A stretch of DNA of 48,716 nt from a virus: the IMG/VR virus record IMGVR_UViG_3300043466_002526, positions 1-48,716 of that record. One strand, 5' to 3'. Of the stretch, positions 7,972 through 14,717 are shown in pieces. A program made the translations under genes and the position numbers. The notes beneath the pieces are model-generated. The model was not told the origin of the DNA. It searched no databases and saw only the letters and a list, made by a program, of their open reading frames with translations. The stretch's first letter is position 1. The number at the start of each line of letters is the position of its first letter.

Positions 7972-8706
7972 TTAAAACATTTTTCTAATTCTTTCTATTT
8001 CCTCATTCAGTTTTGACGATCTTTTTTGCAAACCATTATTTTCTTTTAAAGAAAACACCTTACTTATCAATTCTCTATATTTTTCTTTTCTTTGTTCTTC
8101 AGGCATATTAAAAATATCCGAAAGTGAATTGATAATACTATTTTGTTTTGAACTTCTGTCCATTTGTTGTGTTTCTTCTTCGTCGTCTTTTGTTGGGGAA
8201 TCGGGTATGTCGGAAATTGTTAAGTTTGATTCGTCAGGAATGGTTAAATCCTCAGTACTTTTTGGTTCTGAGTTTGCTCCACTTTTTCTTGATATATGTA
8301 TGTGATTTTCGTGATTTGGAAACCCAAAAGTTAAAACGGCTTTATCATTACCTTTTTCACTATTTTTTTTATAACCCATAGAAACTAAAGTGTCTACAAA
8401 CTTTTGAATAGCATCGTATATTCCTTTTTGTTTTGCATCCGAAACACCACCAGAAAATCCTTTACCATTAACAATAGCAATATCTACAGCATTTCCAGTT
8501 TCGTGTCTTGTACCCTTTTTGTGTCCAGTGATTGCTGTAGTAATTGTAACCTCCACACCAGCTTTTTTTGCTGCATCACTAACATCTTTTAAAAGTTCCG
8601 GATTTATTTTGTCTTTGGATGGTGTTGCACTACCAACAATATTATCACCAAACATAACATTTGATAACCCAGAAGACTTTACTGATTCACGAATTTTAAA
8701 TTTCAT
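7972..8706 (-). CDS. M15-type peptidase domain protein (VanY/endolysin-like)
   Basis: 244 residues. The zinc motif of M15/VanY-type peptidases is present: R-H-E-T-G-N-A-V-D-I at ~67-76 (HxxxGxAxD) and H-E-N-H-I-H-I near residue 137 (HxH). Such enzymes cleave D-Ala or L-Ala-D-Glu bonds of peptidoglycan. A Ser/Thr/Asp-rich linker and a charged coiled-coil tail follow (residues ~150-244). The N-terminus MKFKIRESVKSSG has a short I-R-E leader-like motif, and an ATATTTAT motif precedes the ATG. It could be an endolysin or a virion-borne wall hydrolase; the leader favours the latter. Confidence 0.8.
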   Translation of the reverse strand: MKFKIRESVKSSGLSNVMFGDNIVGSATPSKDKINPELLKDVSDAAKKAGVEVTITTAITGHKKGTRHETGNAVDIAIVNGKGFSGGVSDAKQKGIYDAIQKFVDTLVSMGYKKNSEKGNDKAVLTFGFPNHENHIHISRKSGANSEPKSTEDLTIPDESNLTISDIPDSPTKDDEEETQQMDRSSKQNSIINSLSDIFNMPEEQRKEKYRELISKVFSLKENNGLQKRSSKLNEEIERIRKMF

Positions 8707-8707
8707 A

Positions 8708-9178
8708 TTATATAAATATGAACCAATCTGGAATTTGTCTATTTTTCCAATTTACAAAAGATTTTTTTGCTTTTCGGTAATAATTTCTGTAAGATTCAAT
8801 AACATCATTACCGATTTTAAACTCATCACCCATTGCAAGTGGTGGACAAGTAAAATCAACATCTTGAATATTTGGTTTATTAGTTAAACACCATTCAATT
8901 ATATCCTGTGATTTATGTCTTTTACCATATCGGTAGGTATATTCTTTACATAACTCCAAACCAAGATCACATAAATAAAGATAGTTTGATAAAGACTCTC
9001 TAACCCAAATAGAGCAAGGATGATTTTTGTGTGATAATTTATAAGGTGCGTCAGATCCAATAACCCAATGGACACCACATAGAAGTTGAGCAGTCTCCAG
9101 GATCATCTTAACCACATGTTTATCACAATGATACTGAGCACATTTTTTTGTATCAAAATCAAGGAAAAATATATTCAT
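8708..9178 (-). CDS. Conserved phage protein with YHCDKHVVKM motif
   Basis: 156 residues, Cys/His-rich: DFDTKKCAQYHCDKHVVKMI near residues 8-27, then HKNHPCSIWVRES, EYTYRYGK, PPLAMGDEF and ESYRNYYRKAKK. I recall this family from many phage genomes, where it has no established role; the conserved Cys/His/Asp residues suggest a metal site or enzyme. Its own host-type promoter TACCTTTG lies 7 nt before the ATG. The M15 gene follows after 1 nt. Confidence 0.65.
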   Translation of the reverse strand: MNIFFLDFDTKKCAQYHCDKHVVKMILETAQLLCGVHWVIGSDAPYKLSHKNHPCSIWVRESLSNYLYLCDLGLELCKEYTYRYGKRHKSQDIIEWCLTNKPNIQDVDFTCPPLAMGDEFKIGNDVIESYRNYYRKAKKSFVNWKNRQIPDWFIFI

Positions 9179-9216
9179 ACAACAAAGGTATGAATATAAA
9201 TTAAATTAAAAAAAAA

Positions 9217-9828
9217 TTATTGTGATAAATGATTCATTAAAACACCACCCAAAGATGTTGCATGTACTTGAAGATGATTTATTGATTCCATATCAAGTTT
9301 TGTTTTTCTTTTTGTAAAATCAACACCCAAAGTTCCGATAAATTTATCATCAATAGTTTTAATTGCAAATAAATAACCGGATTTACAACCAGTATCTTCG
9401 GCAATATATTTTAATCCATAAGTTGCAATTGATTCATCTTTATAATCAGGAATTTCAATTACATCATTACGATATAGTTGATTAATTGATTTTGAAAATA
9501 GATTTACCGGAATGTTATAAAAATTTGATTGCACTGAAGATATACCAGGACCTACAGTTTCATAAATAATTGAAAACTTTGCCATAGATTTTCCTGTTGG
9601 ATAAAAATTACCACCATTATGAAATTGTGTTACCCAAACTCTATCAGCATTAAATTCATCTTTTATATGTTCTATTCTTGAATTTATTAACTCACTTACA
9701 CGAAGTGTGTCTGTAACCATATCTGGTTTTTGTTTTCTTTTGTCCAAAAAATTTTTTAAAAAAATAACCGATAAAGGACCCAAAATACCGGTTATAAAAG
9801 CAATTGTTAGTTCTACCCAATTCTCCAT
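9217..9828 (-). CDS. Membrane-anchored GAF-like domain protein
   Basis: 203 residues. An N-terminal hydrophobic helix (residues ~5-26, ITGILGPLSVIFLKNFL) is followed by a soluble domain. That domain has the GAF fold pattern: a helix with HIKDEFNADRVWVTQFHNGG, a central sheet, CKSGYLFAIKTIDDKFIGTLGVDF, and a final helix. GAF domains bind small ligands or serve as dimer modules. ATATATTTAT precedes the start. No ligand can be inferred. Confidence 0.6.
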   Translation of the reverse strand: MENWVELTIAFITGILGPLSVIFLKNFLDKRKQKPDMVTDTLRVSELINSRIEHIKDEFNADRVWVTQFHNGGNFYPTGKSMAKFSIIYETVGPGISSVQSNFYNIPVNLFSKSINQLYRNDVIEIPDYKDESIATYGLKYIAEDTGCKSGYLFAIKTIDDKFIGTLGVDFTKRKTKLDMESINHLQVHATSLGGVLMNHLSQ

Positions 9829-9870
9829 TCACATAAATTTACTTAATAAATATATTGTAATATTAAAAAA

Positions 9871-9893
9871 CCCCACCTAAAAAGATGGGATTT
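9871..9893 (-). terminator. Weak hairpin terminator
   Basis: CCCA(T)C and (G)TGGGG pair imperfectly around a T-rich loop, with a T-rich tail on the minus strand, downstream of the gene starting at 10078. Confidence 0.35.
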
Positions 9894-9910
9894 ATAAAAT
9901 TTTGTTAAAA

Positions 9911-10078
9911 TTACTTCTTAACAACCACTGACCAAACAGCCCCAATTAGCGTTAAAATACCACCAATAGTTTGAGTTACGACCGCTTCACTAGCATAACC
10001 TTTCATTATGACAATACCACCAGCAAAGGTTAATATGTGTCTTGCAATCCCAAGGACTTGTTCTTGTGTAAGTTTCAT
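9911..10078 (-). CDS. Small two-helix membrane protein (holin-like)
   Basis: 55 residues (MKLTQEQVLGIARHILTFAGG...). There are two hydrophobic helices at ~13-25 and ~36-52, separated by a short polar turn (MKGYASEA) and ending VVKK. This hairpin layout fits small class II holins, but other small membrane proteins look alike. GATATTTATC lies ~35 nt upstream. Position next to the 10140 gene and near the M15 peptidase suggests a lysis module. Confidence 0.55.
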   Translation of the reverse strand: MKLTQEQVLGIARHILTFAGGIVIMKGYASEAVVTQTIGGILTLIGAVWSVVVKK

Positions 10079-10139
10079 AAAATTTTGTTTTTTATGGTTT
10101 ATTTGTTATAGATAAATATCTAAAAAACCATAAAAAGTT

Positions 10140-10346
10140 TTAATCTTTAATTTTGAACAAACGTCTGAACACTTCTTCCCACTGATTCATAGCTGGATTT
10201 ATTGCTATAAAAAAACCAATTAACCCAACAATAAATGGAAAAATTCCAACATCACTTTTAAGAAAATAAGTCGTCATTTGAAGCCCAATCCCAACAACAA
10301 TTACTGATAATACAGTAGATAAAATAGTAAAAAAAACATCTTTCAT
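10140..10346 (-). CDS. Small two-helix membrane protein
   Basis: 68 residues. Two transmembrane helices (residues ~5-27 and ~34-50) are joined by LKSDVGIFP, with a basic amphipathic tail NQWEEVFRRLFKIKD. It could be a holin, antiholin or phage envelope-modifying protein; the sequence does not decide. ATTTATATATTATG lies directly before the start. Confidence 0.5.
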   Translation of the reverse strand: MKDVFFTILSTVLSVIVVGIGLQMTTYFLKSDVGIFPFIVGLIGFFIAINPAMNQWEEVFRRLFKIKD

Positions 10347-10363
10347 AATATATAAATTTTAGA

Positions 10364-10477
10364 TGTCAGGGTGGGATTCGAACCCACATTTAGCAACCTT
10401 ATAACTTCTCGCGTCCAAATTGCTCTTGGACCGTGGTGTCTTTAGGACTTGGCACCGTGCCGCATTACGCTCCTGAC
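10364..10477 (-). tRNA. tRNA-like RNA, noncanonical (114 nt, possible GCA anticodon)
   Basis: The ends are tRNA-like: acceptor TGTCAGG pairs perfectly with CCTGACA, and the T-arm is GTGGG-TTCGAAT-CCCAC. The body is far too long. In the middle GTCCAA-GAGCAAT-TTGGAC forms a hairpin with a 7-nt loop containing GCA, but position 33 is A and not U. A second helix GCGT/ACGC could enclose it. It may be an expanded tRNA-Cys or a tRNA-like RNA that is not used in decoding. Confidence 0.5.
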
Positions 10478-10482
10478 AAACA

Positions 10483-10570
10483 ACGACTCTTCAGCTTTCT
10501 ACTCCCAGCACCGAGGAATTGTATCTAACTTAGCCCGTCTCACCGCTGTATGGGAACTGAAGTTCATCGT
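10483..10570 (-). ncRNA. Closed-stem small RNA in tRNA array
   Basis: On the minus strand ACGA-n4-CTTCAG at the 5' side pairs with CTGAAG-n2-TCGT at the 3' side, enclosing ~60 nt. It lies between a promoter and the tRNA-like RNA at 10364. No coding potential seen. Confidence 0.4.
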
Positions 10571-10583
10571 CTTTTTCTTACCG

Positions 10584-10615
10584 TAAAGATAAACAAAATA
10601 AATAATATAAACAAT
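10584..10615 (-). promoter_or_regulatory. Promoter for RNA pair 10570-10364 (ATTG-N20-TATCTTTA)
   Basis: TATCTTTA with an ATTG 20 nt upstream on the minus strand. One base differs from the TAnnTTTG consensus. Confidence 0.5.
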
Positions 10616-10622
10616 AATGGTG

Positions 10623-11033
10623 TCATAATTTATCTGTATTTTCCAAAAGTTCTTTTGCAATCATAGATACTGTTTTATTATCAACAAGTCCTTTATAGTT
10701 TTTATTAAACTCACCCATAATCTGTCCGAGATTGGTCAATCCACTCATTATATATGTGATAACCTTTTCACGGATTAGATTTTCACTCATCATTTGTGGT
10801 AAATATGGTTTAATATATTCCAATTCTTTTAATGATTCTGGTGTATTAGTTTGTGTTAAAGATTTTTCCATTTTCTTTAATATACCTAATACCACATCAT
10901 CAGATGCAATACCTGATCTTCCTTCTTCGTTTTGGATTTCACCCTTAACAACACCAAGGAAGTTTTTCTTTTCCATTTCTTTGTTCTTAAATGCTAACAT
11001 AAAATCGGCATTTATTTGTTCTTTTAATGTCAT
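10623..11033 (-). CDS. GatB/YqeY-domain protein
   Basis: 136 residues matching the YqeY family over its length: N-terminal LKEQINADFMLAFKNKEMEKKNFLGVVKGEI, the acidic NEEG segment, ELEYIKPYLPQMMSENLIREKV, LGQIMGEFNKNYKGLVDNKTVSMIAKELL. The domain is also the tail of GatB and GatE, where it contacts tRNA in amidotransferases. Free-standing YqeY proteins are poorly understood. Its place inside a phage tRNA array suggests a tRNA-related role, but that is contextual. Confidence 0.8.
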   Translation of the reverse strand: MTLKEQINADFMLAFKNKEMEKKNFLGVVKGEIQNEEGRSGIASDDVVLGILKKMEKSLTQTNTPESLKELEYIKPYLPQMMSENLIREKVITYIMSGLTNLGQIMGEFNKNYKGLVDNKTVSMIAKELLENTDKL

Positions 11034-11053
11034 AATTTTTTTAATTTAAAAAA

Positions 11054-11120
11054 GGTGGAGATTTGTAACCAACATAAGATCGCCCCTACGTCTCGTTTCT
11101 TTTGTCTTAGGCACTCCACC
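11054..11120 (-). ncRNA. Closed-stem small RNA (GGTGGAG/CTCCACC)
   Basis: A perfect 7-bp terminal helix GGTGGAG/CTCCACC encloses ~53 nt, with an inner TAAGA/TCTTA helix. It lacks a D-arm and a T-arm, so it is not a tRNA. Confidence 0.45.
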
Positions 11121-11210
11121 ATTGCAAGTTCTTCTTTGCTTGCGCCCCCATTCACGGATTTCCGATTTCCCAATGGGTTTTACCGTCCTATCGGAGTCAG
11201 GTAACCGCTG

Positions 11211-11315
11211 AAGTCAGGACCGGATTTGAACCGGTATGATGGGTTTTGCGAGAACTTCGTTGTACTTCCTATCCACATCTACTCGATATAGCGTCTACCA
11301 TTCCGCCACCTGACT
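11211..11315 (-). tRNA. tRNA-Leu-like RNA with expanded body (104 nt)
   Basis: Acceptor AGTCAGG/CCTGACT and T-arm ACCGG-TTCAAAT-CCGGT are perfect, and the D-arm GGCGGAATGGTAGACGC is leucine-like. The 55 nt between the D- and T-arms are ~15 longer than in a class II tRNA. One hairpin (TATAT-CGAGTAG-ATGTG) has no U33. GATG-T-GG pairs with CCCATC as a long variable arm. GAG could be an anticodon in an irregular loop; the isotype is uncertain. Confidence 0.55.
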
Positions 11316-11318
11316 ATT

Positions 11319-11414
11319 TTATGATAGTATCATAATTGTTATAGCCACACCCAGTACGATTACTGTAAGTAAAGCTACTGCCGCTCTAATAAATGTTTTG
11401 TCGTGTTCTTTCAT
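11319..11414 (-). CDS. Small single-helix membrane protein (31 aa)
   Basis: 31 residues: a charged N-terminus MKEHDKTFIRAA, then one transmembrane helix VALLTVIVLGVAITIMILS reaching the end. The start is a clean ATG behind an AT-rich leader. The gene sits between a tRNA-like RNA and the secreted protein gene. Too small for a family assignment. Confidence 0.5.
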   Translation of the reverse strand: MKEHDKTFIRAAVALLTVIVLGVAITIMILS

Positions 11415-11426
11415 AGTATATAGGTT

Positions 11427-11825
11427 TTATTCTGGTTTGTATGTTAAGATCAATGGTGTTCCGTTCTCATCTAAAACATTGAAGAATCGTTTTTCTCTGG
11501 TACCATCAAATTCACCAAACATTATTTTGTATACTTCATCTTCGTATAGGAGAATGCTTATGTACATTGTTCGGGCTTCAGCTGGTTTCTTAAAGAATCC
11601 AAAATCAATGGGATTCACCATTATGTCGTAAACAAATCCACTTGTATCAGCACCCAATTTATCAATTACCGTGTTGTATTTAATTATTGCTGCTCGAGGA
11701 TTGGTGAATCTCATCTCATAGAGATCATGTTCATTTTTCTTGAATCCGCTCATATTACGTAACTGAAACTGACCGATTACCGTACTGGTAACGAGTAAAC
11801 TAAATACTAAAATTAATTTTTTCAT
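11427..11825 (-). CDS. Secreted protein with Sec signal peptide
   Basis: 132 residues. A typical signal peptide (MKKLILVFSLLVTSTVIGQ) predicts export and cleavage near residue 19-20. The mature part (~112 residues) is mixed alpha/beta with YEMRFTNPRAAIIKYN and YEDEVYKIMFGEFDGTREKRFF. I do not recognise the fold. The ATG at 11825 is preferred because the longer frame would run into the tRNA at 11842. It could act in the host periplasm. Confidence 0.65.
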   Translation of the reverse strand: MKKLILVFSLLVTSTVIGQFQLRNMSGFKKNEHDLYEMRFTNPRAAIIKYNTVIDKLGADTSGFVYDIMVNPIDFGFFKKPAEARTMYISILLYEDEVYKIMFGEFDGTREKRFFNVLDENGTPLILTYKPE

Positions 11826-11841
11826 ATAACTTTTATTTTTG

Positions 11842-11911
11842 CCGTCAGGAGTGGATTTGAACCACTTACCGATCACCTTTCATATCTGCTCTACCATTGA
11901 GCTACCTGACT
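11842..11911 (-). tRNA. tRNA with irregular anticodon arm (possibly Phe, GAA)
   Basis: Acceptor AGTCAGG/CCTGACG, D-arm GCTC-AATGGTA-GAGC and T-arm AGTGG-TTCAAAT-CCACT are normal. The anticodon arm is weak: GAT/ATC closes a 10-nt loop ATGAAAGGTG. A U before GAA makes Phe the best reading. A separate, canonical tRNA-Phe lies at 22058. Confidence 0.6.
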
Positions 11912-11920
11912 ATTGTTTTA

Positions 11921-11952
11921 CAAAGATATGTATTTTATTTCAATCTACCAAA
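11921..11952 (-). promoter_or_regulatory. Array promoter (TTTG-N20-TATCTTTG), copy A
   Basis: On the minus strand TTTG, 20 nt, TATCTTTG ends ~10 nt before the tRNA at 11911. The ~40-nt block is nearly identical to the promoter at 18741. Confidence 0.8.
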
Positions 11953-11967
11953 TCTTTTTTAAAAATA

Positions 11968-11999
11968 AAAGGGGGAATTAAGGTGTTACCCCCTTTTTG
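11968..11999 (-). terminator. Terminator of the upstream array transcript
   Basis: AAAGGGGG and CCCCCTTT pair around a 13-nt loop with T-rich flanks. It separates the 12.0-12.8 kb RNA unit from the next promoter. Confidence 0.7.
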
Positions 12000-12162
12000 T
12001 TTCTGTCGTTTGAAGTTTCTATTTAAGGTCTTGGAAACCCCATTCGGTAAAAAAAGAGACCGCAGTTTCTGGTAACTTGCCAACCCCAGTACTTCTACCT
12101 TTGTTACTTTAACGTCTCAACAATGTTCTCAACTTGGGCGAGCACCAAAAAAGACGACCTGA
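12000..12162 (-). other. Non-coding stretch, weak RNA structure
   Basis: No gene seen. One small helix GGTCT/AGACC (12027-12061) is visible. It belongs to the minus-strand RNA unit that starts at the 12831 promoter. Confidence 0.35.
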
Positions 12163-12254
12163 AGTCAGTCAAGGAATCGAACCTTGATACAGGGAGCTAC
12201 CCGACATCCATAACCTTCCATCGGACTCGAACCGACCTTGTATCCAACCTGACT
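12163..12254 (-). ncRNA. tRNA-like RNA with two T-arm-like hairpins
   Basis: The ends are tRNA-like: AGTCAGG pairs with ACTGACT (6 of 7) and the T-arm is CAAGG-TTCGATT-CCTTG. In place of D- and anticodon arms a long helix GGATACAAGG/CCCTGTATC encloses a second T-arm-like hairpin, TCGG-TTCGAGT-CCGA. No standard anticodon arm is apparent. Compare the tRNA-like domain of tmRNA, which also lacks an anticodon arm. Confidence 0.5.
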
Positions 12255-12260
12255 AAAAAT

Positions 12261-12351
12261 AAGATTGATTTAGTGGACATATATGATCCCGTCTCGAGCA
12301 ATTCGTTTCCACTAAGCTTTGACTTTACGGGCTTAGCTTTAAATCAATCTT
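12261..12351 (-). ncRNA. Closed-stem RNA with 12-bp terminal helix and possible pseudoknot
   Basis: AAGATTGATTTA and TAAATCAATCTT pair perfectly over 12 bp and enclose 67 nt. Inside, CTAAGC/GCTTAG and AGTGGA/TCCACT form two hairpins. The loop of the first contains CCCGT and the loop of the second ACGGG, a possible kissing pair. Confidence 0.55.
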
Positions 12352-12373
12352 TTTTGAGGATGAGAAGTCCTCC

Positions 12374-12438
12374 GTGTTGTGTGTCAATCATTATACCACA
12401 GTTACTAATATTTGTTTCCTTTCTCAAGGGAACAACAC
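12374..12438 (-). ncRNA. GTGTTGT-family RNA, copy 1
   Basis: Terminal helix GTGTTGT/ACAACAC with an inner hairpin TTCCCTT-GAGA-AAGGAA (GNRA loop). The same architecture recurs at 18534-18596, with conserved helices and a diverged loop region. Confidence 0.6.
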
Positions 12439-12445
12439 AATTGTA

Positions 12446-12581
12446 GATAGTGATGGAGTACCCGTCTCGCTCCAATCTTAACTGCTTCTTCTGACTTTTA
12501 TCAGGGCCCCGGCAGAAAGGGTGCTGAATTCCGATTCCACTCTGGATTGTCGACATCCGTTGAGTGGGGAAAACCACTATC
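12446..12581 (-). ncRNA. Closed-stem RNA (GATAGTG/CACTATC)
   Basis: A 7-bp terminal helix encloses ~120 nt with an inner GGAG/CTCC hairpin. It lies directly downstream of a boxA-like element at 12589. Confidence 0.45.
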
Positions 12582-12588
12582 AATATTT

Positions 12589-12597
12589 TCAAAGAAC
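12589..12597 (-). promoter_or_regulatory. boxA-like element (GTTCTTTGA)
   Basis: GTTCTTTGAAAATATTG, one of five copies in the window. Confidence 0.5.
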
Positions 12598-12602
12598 TTT
12601 CT

Positions 12603-12682
12603 TTTGGCGGTCCATCCCGGTTACTCTCCGAGGACTTCTGATAGACAGTCAGATATGATAATATTTCACCAATGGACCAAAA
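12603..12682 (-). ncRNA. Closed-stem RNA (GGTCCAT/ATGGACC)
   Basis: GGTCCAT and ATGGACC pair, extended by TTTTGG/CCAAAA across one unpaired base. About 60 nt are enclosed. The 12683-12740 spacer to tRNA-Glu shows no feature. Confidence 0.45.
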
Positions 12683-12740
12683 ATCACACTTTAAAACCGT
12701 AGAGGTACAACTTGTGTGTTTGTGTTGTTCATTTAATTGT

Positions 12741-12812
12741 AGTCCGTATGAGAATCGAACTCATGTTGCCGGGATGAAAACCCGGATTCCTATAACCACT
12801 AGAAGAACGGAC
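12741..12812 (-). tRNA. tRNA-Glu(TTC)
   Basis: Canonical cloverleaf: acceptor GTCCGTT/TACGGAC, anticodon arm CCGGG-TTTTCAT-CCCGG, T-arm ATGAG-TTCGATT-CTCAT. It is the first RNA after the promoter at 12831. Confidence 0.93.
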
Positions 12813-12830
12813 CATTTTAATTTGGTTTTA

Positions 12831-12862
12831 CAAAGATATGTATTTTATTTAATTCTAACAAA
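12831..12862 (-). promoter_or_regulatory. Array promoter (TTTG-N20-TATCTTTG), copy B
   Basis: Exact TTTG-N20-TATCTTTG on the minus strand, 18 nt before tRNA-Glu. It would drive the 12.8-12.0 kb RNA unit. Confidence 0.8.
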
Positions 12863-12967
12863 TCTTTTTTTAATTTTCTTTTCAAGTTTTCTTACAAAAT
12901 CAGATTTAAAATTAGTCTTAACAAATTTAACTTTCGATGATTCTGAAGTACCTGGTGAACTACCCAA
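12845..12967 (-). other. Open reading fragment downstream of tnpB, possible IS flank
   Basis: A 40-codon frame without ATG (possible TTG at 12967) overlaps the tnpB stop and ends FVRKLEKKIKKRFVRIK at the array promoter. A similar basic ending (KEKFKKDLVD) precedes the twin promoter at 18741. It may be the tail of a gene cut by the insertion, or simply the end of the IS. In IS200/IS605 elements this zone beyond tnpB also encodes the omega RNA. Confidence 0.25.
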
Positions 12968-14156
12968 CCACTAAAGATGGTTGGGCTTCAGGAATCACAG
13001 ACTCACCTAATGGTAACGCCTCCTCCTGTTTTTGTTTAGTGTCCGATTCTATTCCATAACCAGACAATATGTTTATTCCTTGTTTAAGGATGTTTTTACT
13101 AGCATTTAAATCTCTATCGTGATGTTCATTACAAGAATTACAAGTCCATTCTCTGATTGAAAGATTTAAATCTTGGTATATCCATCCGCAACTAGAACAA
13201 GTTTTACTAGATGGAAAAAATCTATCAATTTTAACAAAAGATTTATCATTCCATTTTGACTTATATTCTAACATTGTATAGAACATACCTAAACTAACAT
13301 CGGACAATGATTGTGCTAATTTATGATTTTTCATCATATTTTTAACTGACAAATCTTCTACAGATATAATGTCGTGGTTTTTGACAATTTCTGTAGATAT
13401 TTTATGTAAGTAATCTTTTCTGATATTAGTTATTTTTTCGTGAGTTAAAGATAATTTAATTTTTTGTTTTTGTCCGCTATTACTACCTTTTTGTTTTTTA
13501 GATAGTTGTCTTTGTTGGTATTTAAGTTTTTTTAATTTTGATTTTAAAACTTTAATATTCTCATAGGTTTTTCCGTCTGAAAGTATTGCCAAATCTTTTA
13601 TACCAGTATCAACACCTACTTTTGAACCTGTTTTATCAAATGGTTTGTAATTAACTTCACAAGTTATACTAACATAATATTTTCCTGTTGTTGATTTGGT
13701 AATTGTTGCAAATAATATTTCACCTTCTATTTCTCTGTGTAAGTTTATTTTAATACCTTCTTTAAATTTAGGGATAACTAACTTTCCTTCATTGATTAAA
13801 GCGTTTTGAGGTATTTTGAAACTTTGTTTGTCGTATTTTGATTTGAATCTTGGAAATTTACTTTGTTTATTAAAAAAGTTTTTATATGCCGAATCAATAT
13901 TTCTAATTGCCGATTGTAAAGATTGTGAATTTATTTCCTTTAACCAATCAAAATCTTCTTCTTTTTTTAAATCGGTTAAAGTTCTTGCATTATCATAATA
14001 ATTTAATGAAGTTTTTTCGTTTAAATATTTTTCTTTTCTTTCGTGAAGAAATTTATTAAACACAAATCTACAAGCACCAAAATGTTTTGATAACAAAACA
14101 ATTTGTTCCGATGTCGGCTCAATTCTAAACTTATATGATTTGTGAATAATCTTCAT
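12960..14156 (-). CDS. tnpB: TnpB, IS200/IS605-family RNA-guided nuclease
   Basis: 398 residues with the full TnpB layout. There is an N-terminal domain (MKIIHKSYKFRIEPTSEQ), a RuvC-like domain with VGVDTGIKDL (first Asp), ISVEDLSVKNM (Glu), the zinc finger CSSCGW...CNSC, and HDRDLNASKNI (last Asp). TnpB is a guide-RNA nuclease that helps the element persist. The catalytic residues look intact. A hairpin CCCAACCA/TGGTTGGG lies at the 3' end of the gene (12963-12985), where the element's right end and omega RNA are expected. Unusually, the phage promoter motif AGATATTTATAA directly precedes the start. Confidence 0.95.
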   Translation of the reverse strand: MKIIHKSYKFRIEPTSEQIVLLSKHFGACRFVFNKFLHERKEKYLNEKTSLNYYDNARTLTDLKKEEDFDWLKEINSQSLQSAIRNIDSAYKNFFNKQSKFPRFKSKYDKQSFKIPQNALINEGKLVIPKFKEGIKINLHREIEGEILFATITKSTTGKYYVSITCEVNYKPFDKTGSKVGVDTGIKDLAILSDGKTYENIKVLKSKLKKLKYQQRQLSKKQKGSNSGQKQKIKLSLTHEKITNIRKDYLHKISTEIVKNHDIISVEDLSVKNMMKNHKLAQSLSDVSLGMFYTMLEYKSKWNDKSFVKIDRFFPSSKTCSSCGWIYQDLNLSIREWTCNSCNEHHDRDLNASKNILKQGINILSGYGIESDTKQKQEEALPLGESVIPEAQPSLVVG

Positions 14157-14189
14157 TTATTATAAATATCTTGATTATCTACAAAAGAC

Positions 14190-14241
14190 AGAATTTTTGT
14201 AAAATGTTTGTATTCTGTGAAAACATATTTACAAAAATTCT
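14190..14241. repeat. 14-bp inverted repeat between tnpB and tnpA
   Basis: AGAATTTTTGTAAA (14190-14203) and TTTACAAAAATTCT (14228-14241) are perfect inverted copies flanking 24 nt, directly before tnpA. It could be regulatory or a remnant of an element end. Confidence 0.7.
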
Positions 14242-14246
14242 TTACT

Positions 14247-14657
14247 ATGTCAAAAAAATCAAACTACATTACAACAAATCGTTCAAAACATTATTTAAAA
14301 ATTCATTTAATATTTGTTTGTAAATATCGTAAACCATTATTAATAGGTAATTTAAATGAAGATATGAAAACAATATTAGAGAATATCACAAATAATTCTG
14401 ATTTTAGTATTGAGGTTATGGAATCAGATATTAACCACATTCATTTTTTAATAAGATATATTCCTCGTTTGTCAGTTTCATCAATTGTTCGTAAATTAAA
14501 ACAAGAGTCAACAAAACAAATTTGGTGTTTATATTCAGATGTTTTAAGTCAAGAATTTTGGTTAGAAAAAACTTTTTGGTCTGATGGTTATTTTGCTTGT
14601 TCAATTGGTGAAGCTTCGCCAGAAACAATTAGGGAATATATTTTAAATCAAGGTTAA
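14247..14657 (+). CDS. tnpA: TnpA, IS200/IS605-family Y1 transposase
   Basis: 136 residues. HIHFLIRYIP carries the HUH metal-binding pair, and TIREYILNQ carries the likely nucleophilic Tyr near the C-terminus. KHYLKIHLIFVCKYRKPLL is the typical first strand. Y1 transposases move single-stranded DNA between subterminal hairpins. It is divergent from tnpB, the IS605 arrangement. The ATG at 14247 fits family length better than an upstream start, which would run through the inverted repeat. Confidence 0.93.
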   Translation: MSKKSNYITTNRSKHYLKIHLIFVCKYRKPLLIGNLNEDMKTILENITNNSDFSIEVMESDINHIHFLIRYIPRLSVSSIVRKLKQESTKQIWCLYSDVLSQEFWLEKTFWSDGYFACSIGEASPETIREYILNQG

Positions 14658-14717
14658 AAATATTTTTTAAGAAAAATCGTTTTTTTTTTTGATGGATATT
14701 TATATTAAAAAAATATT

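Noticed and set aside
12123-12974. Several frames of 80-107 codons on both strands in the RNA array
   Set aside because: They run through tRNA, tRNA-like and closed-stem RNA sequences and encode low-complexity or Cys/Ser-rich peptides without motifs.
12960-14156. Cas12-type effector
   Set aside because: Length, domain order and the adjacent tnpA identify an IS605-type TnpB.
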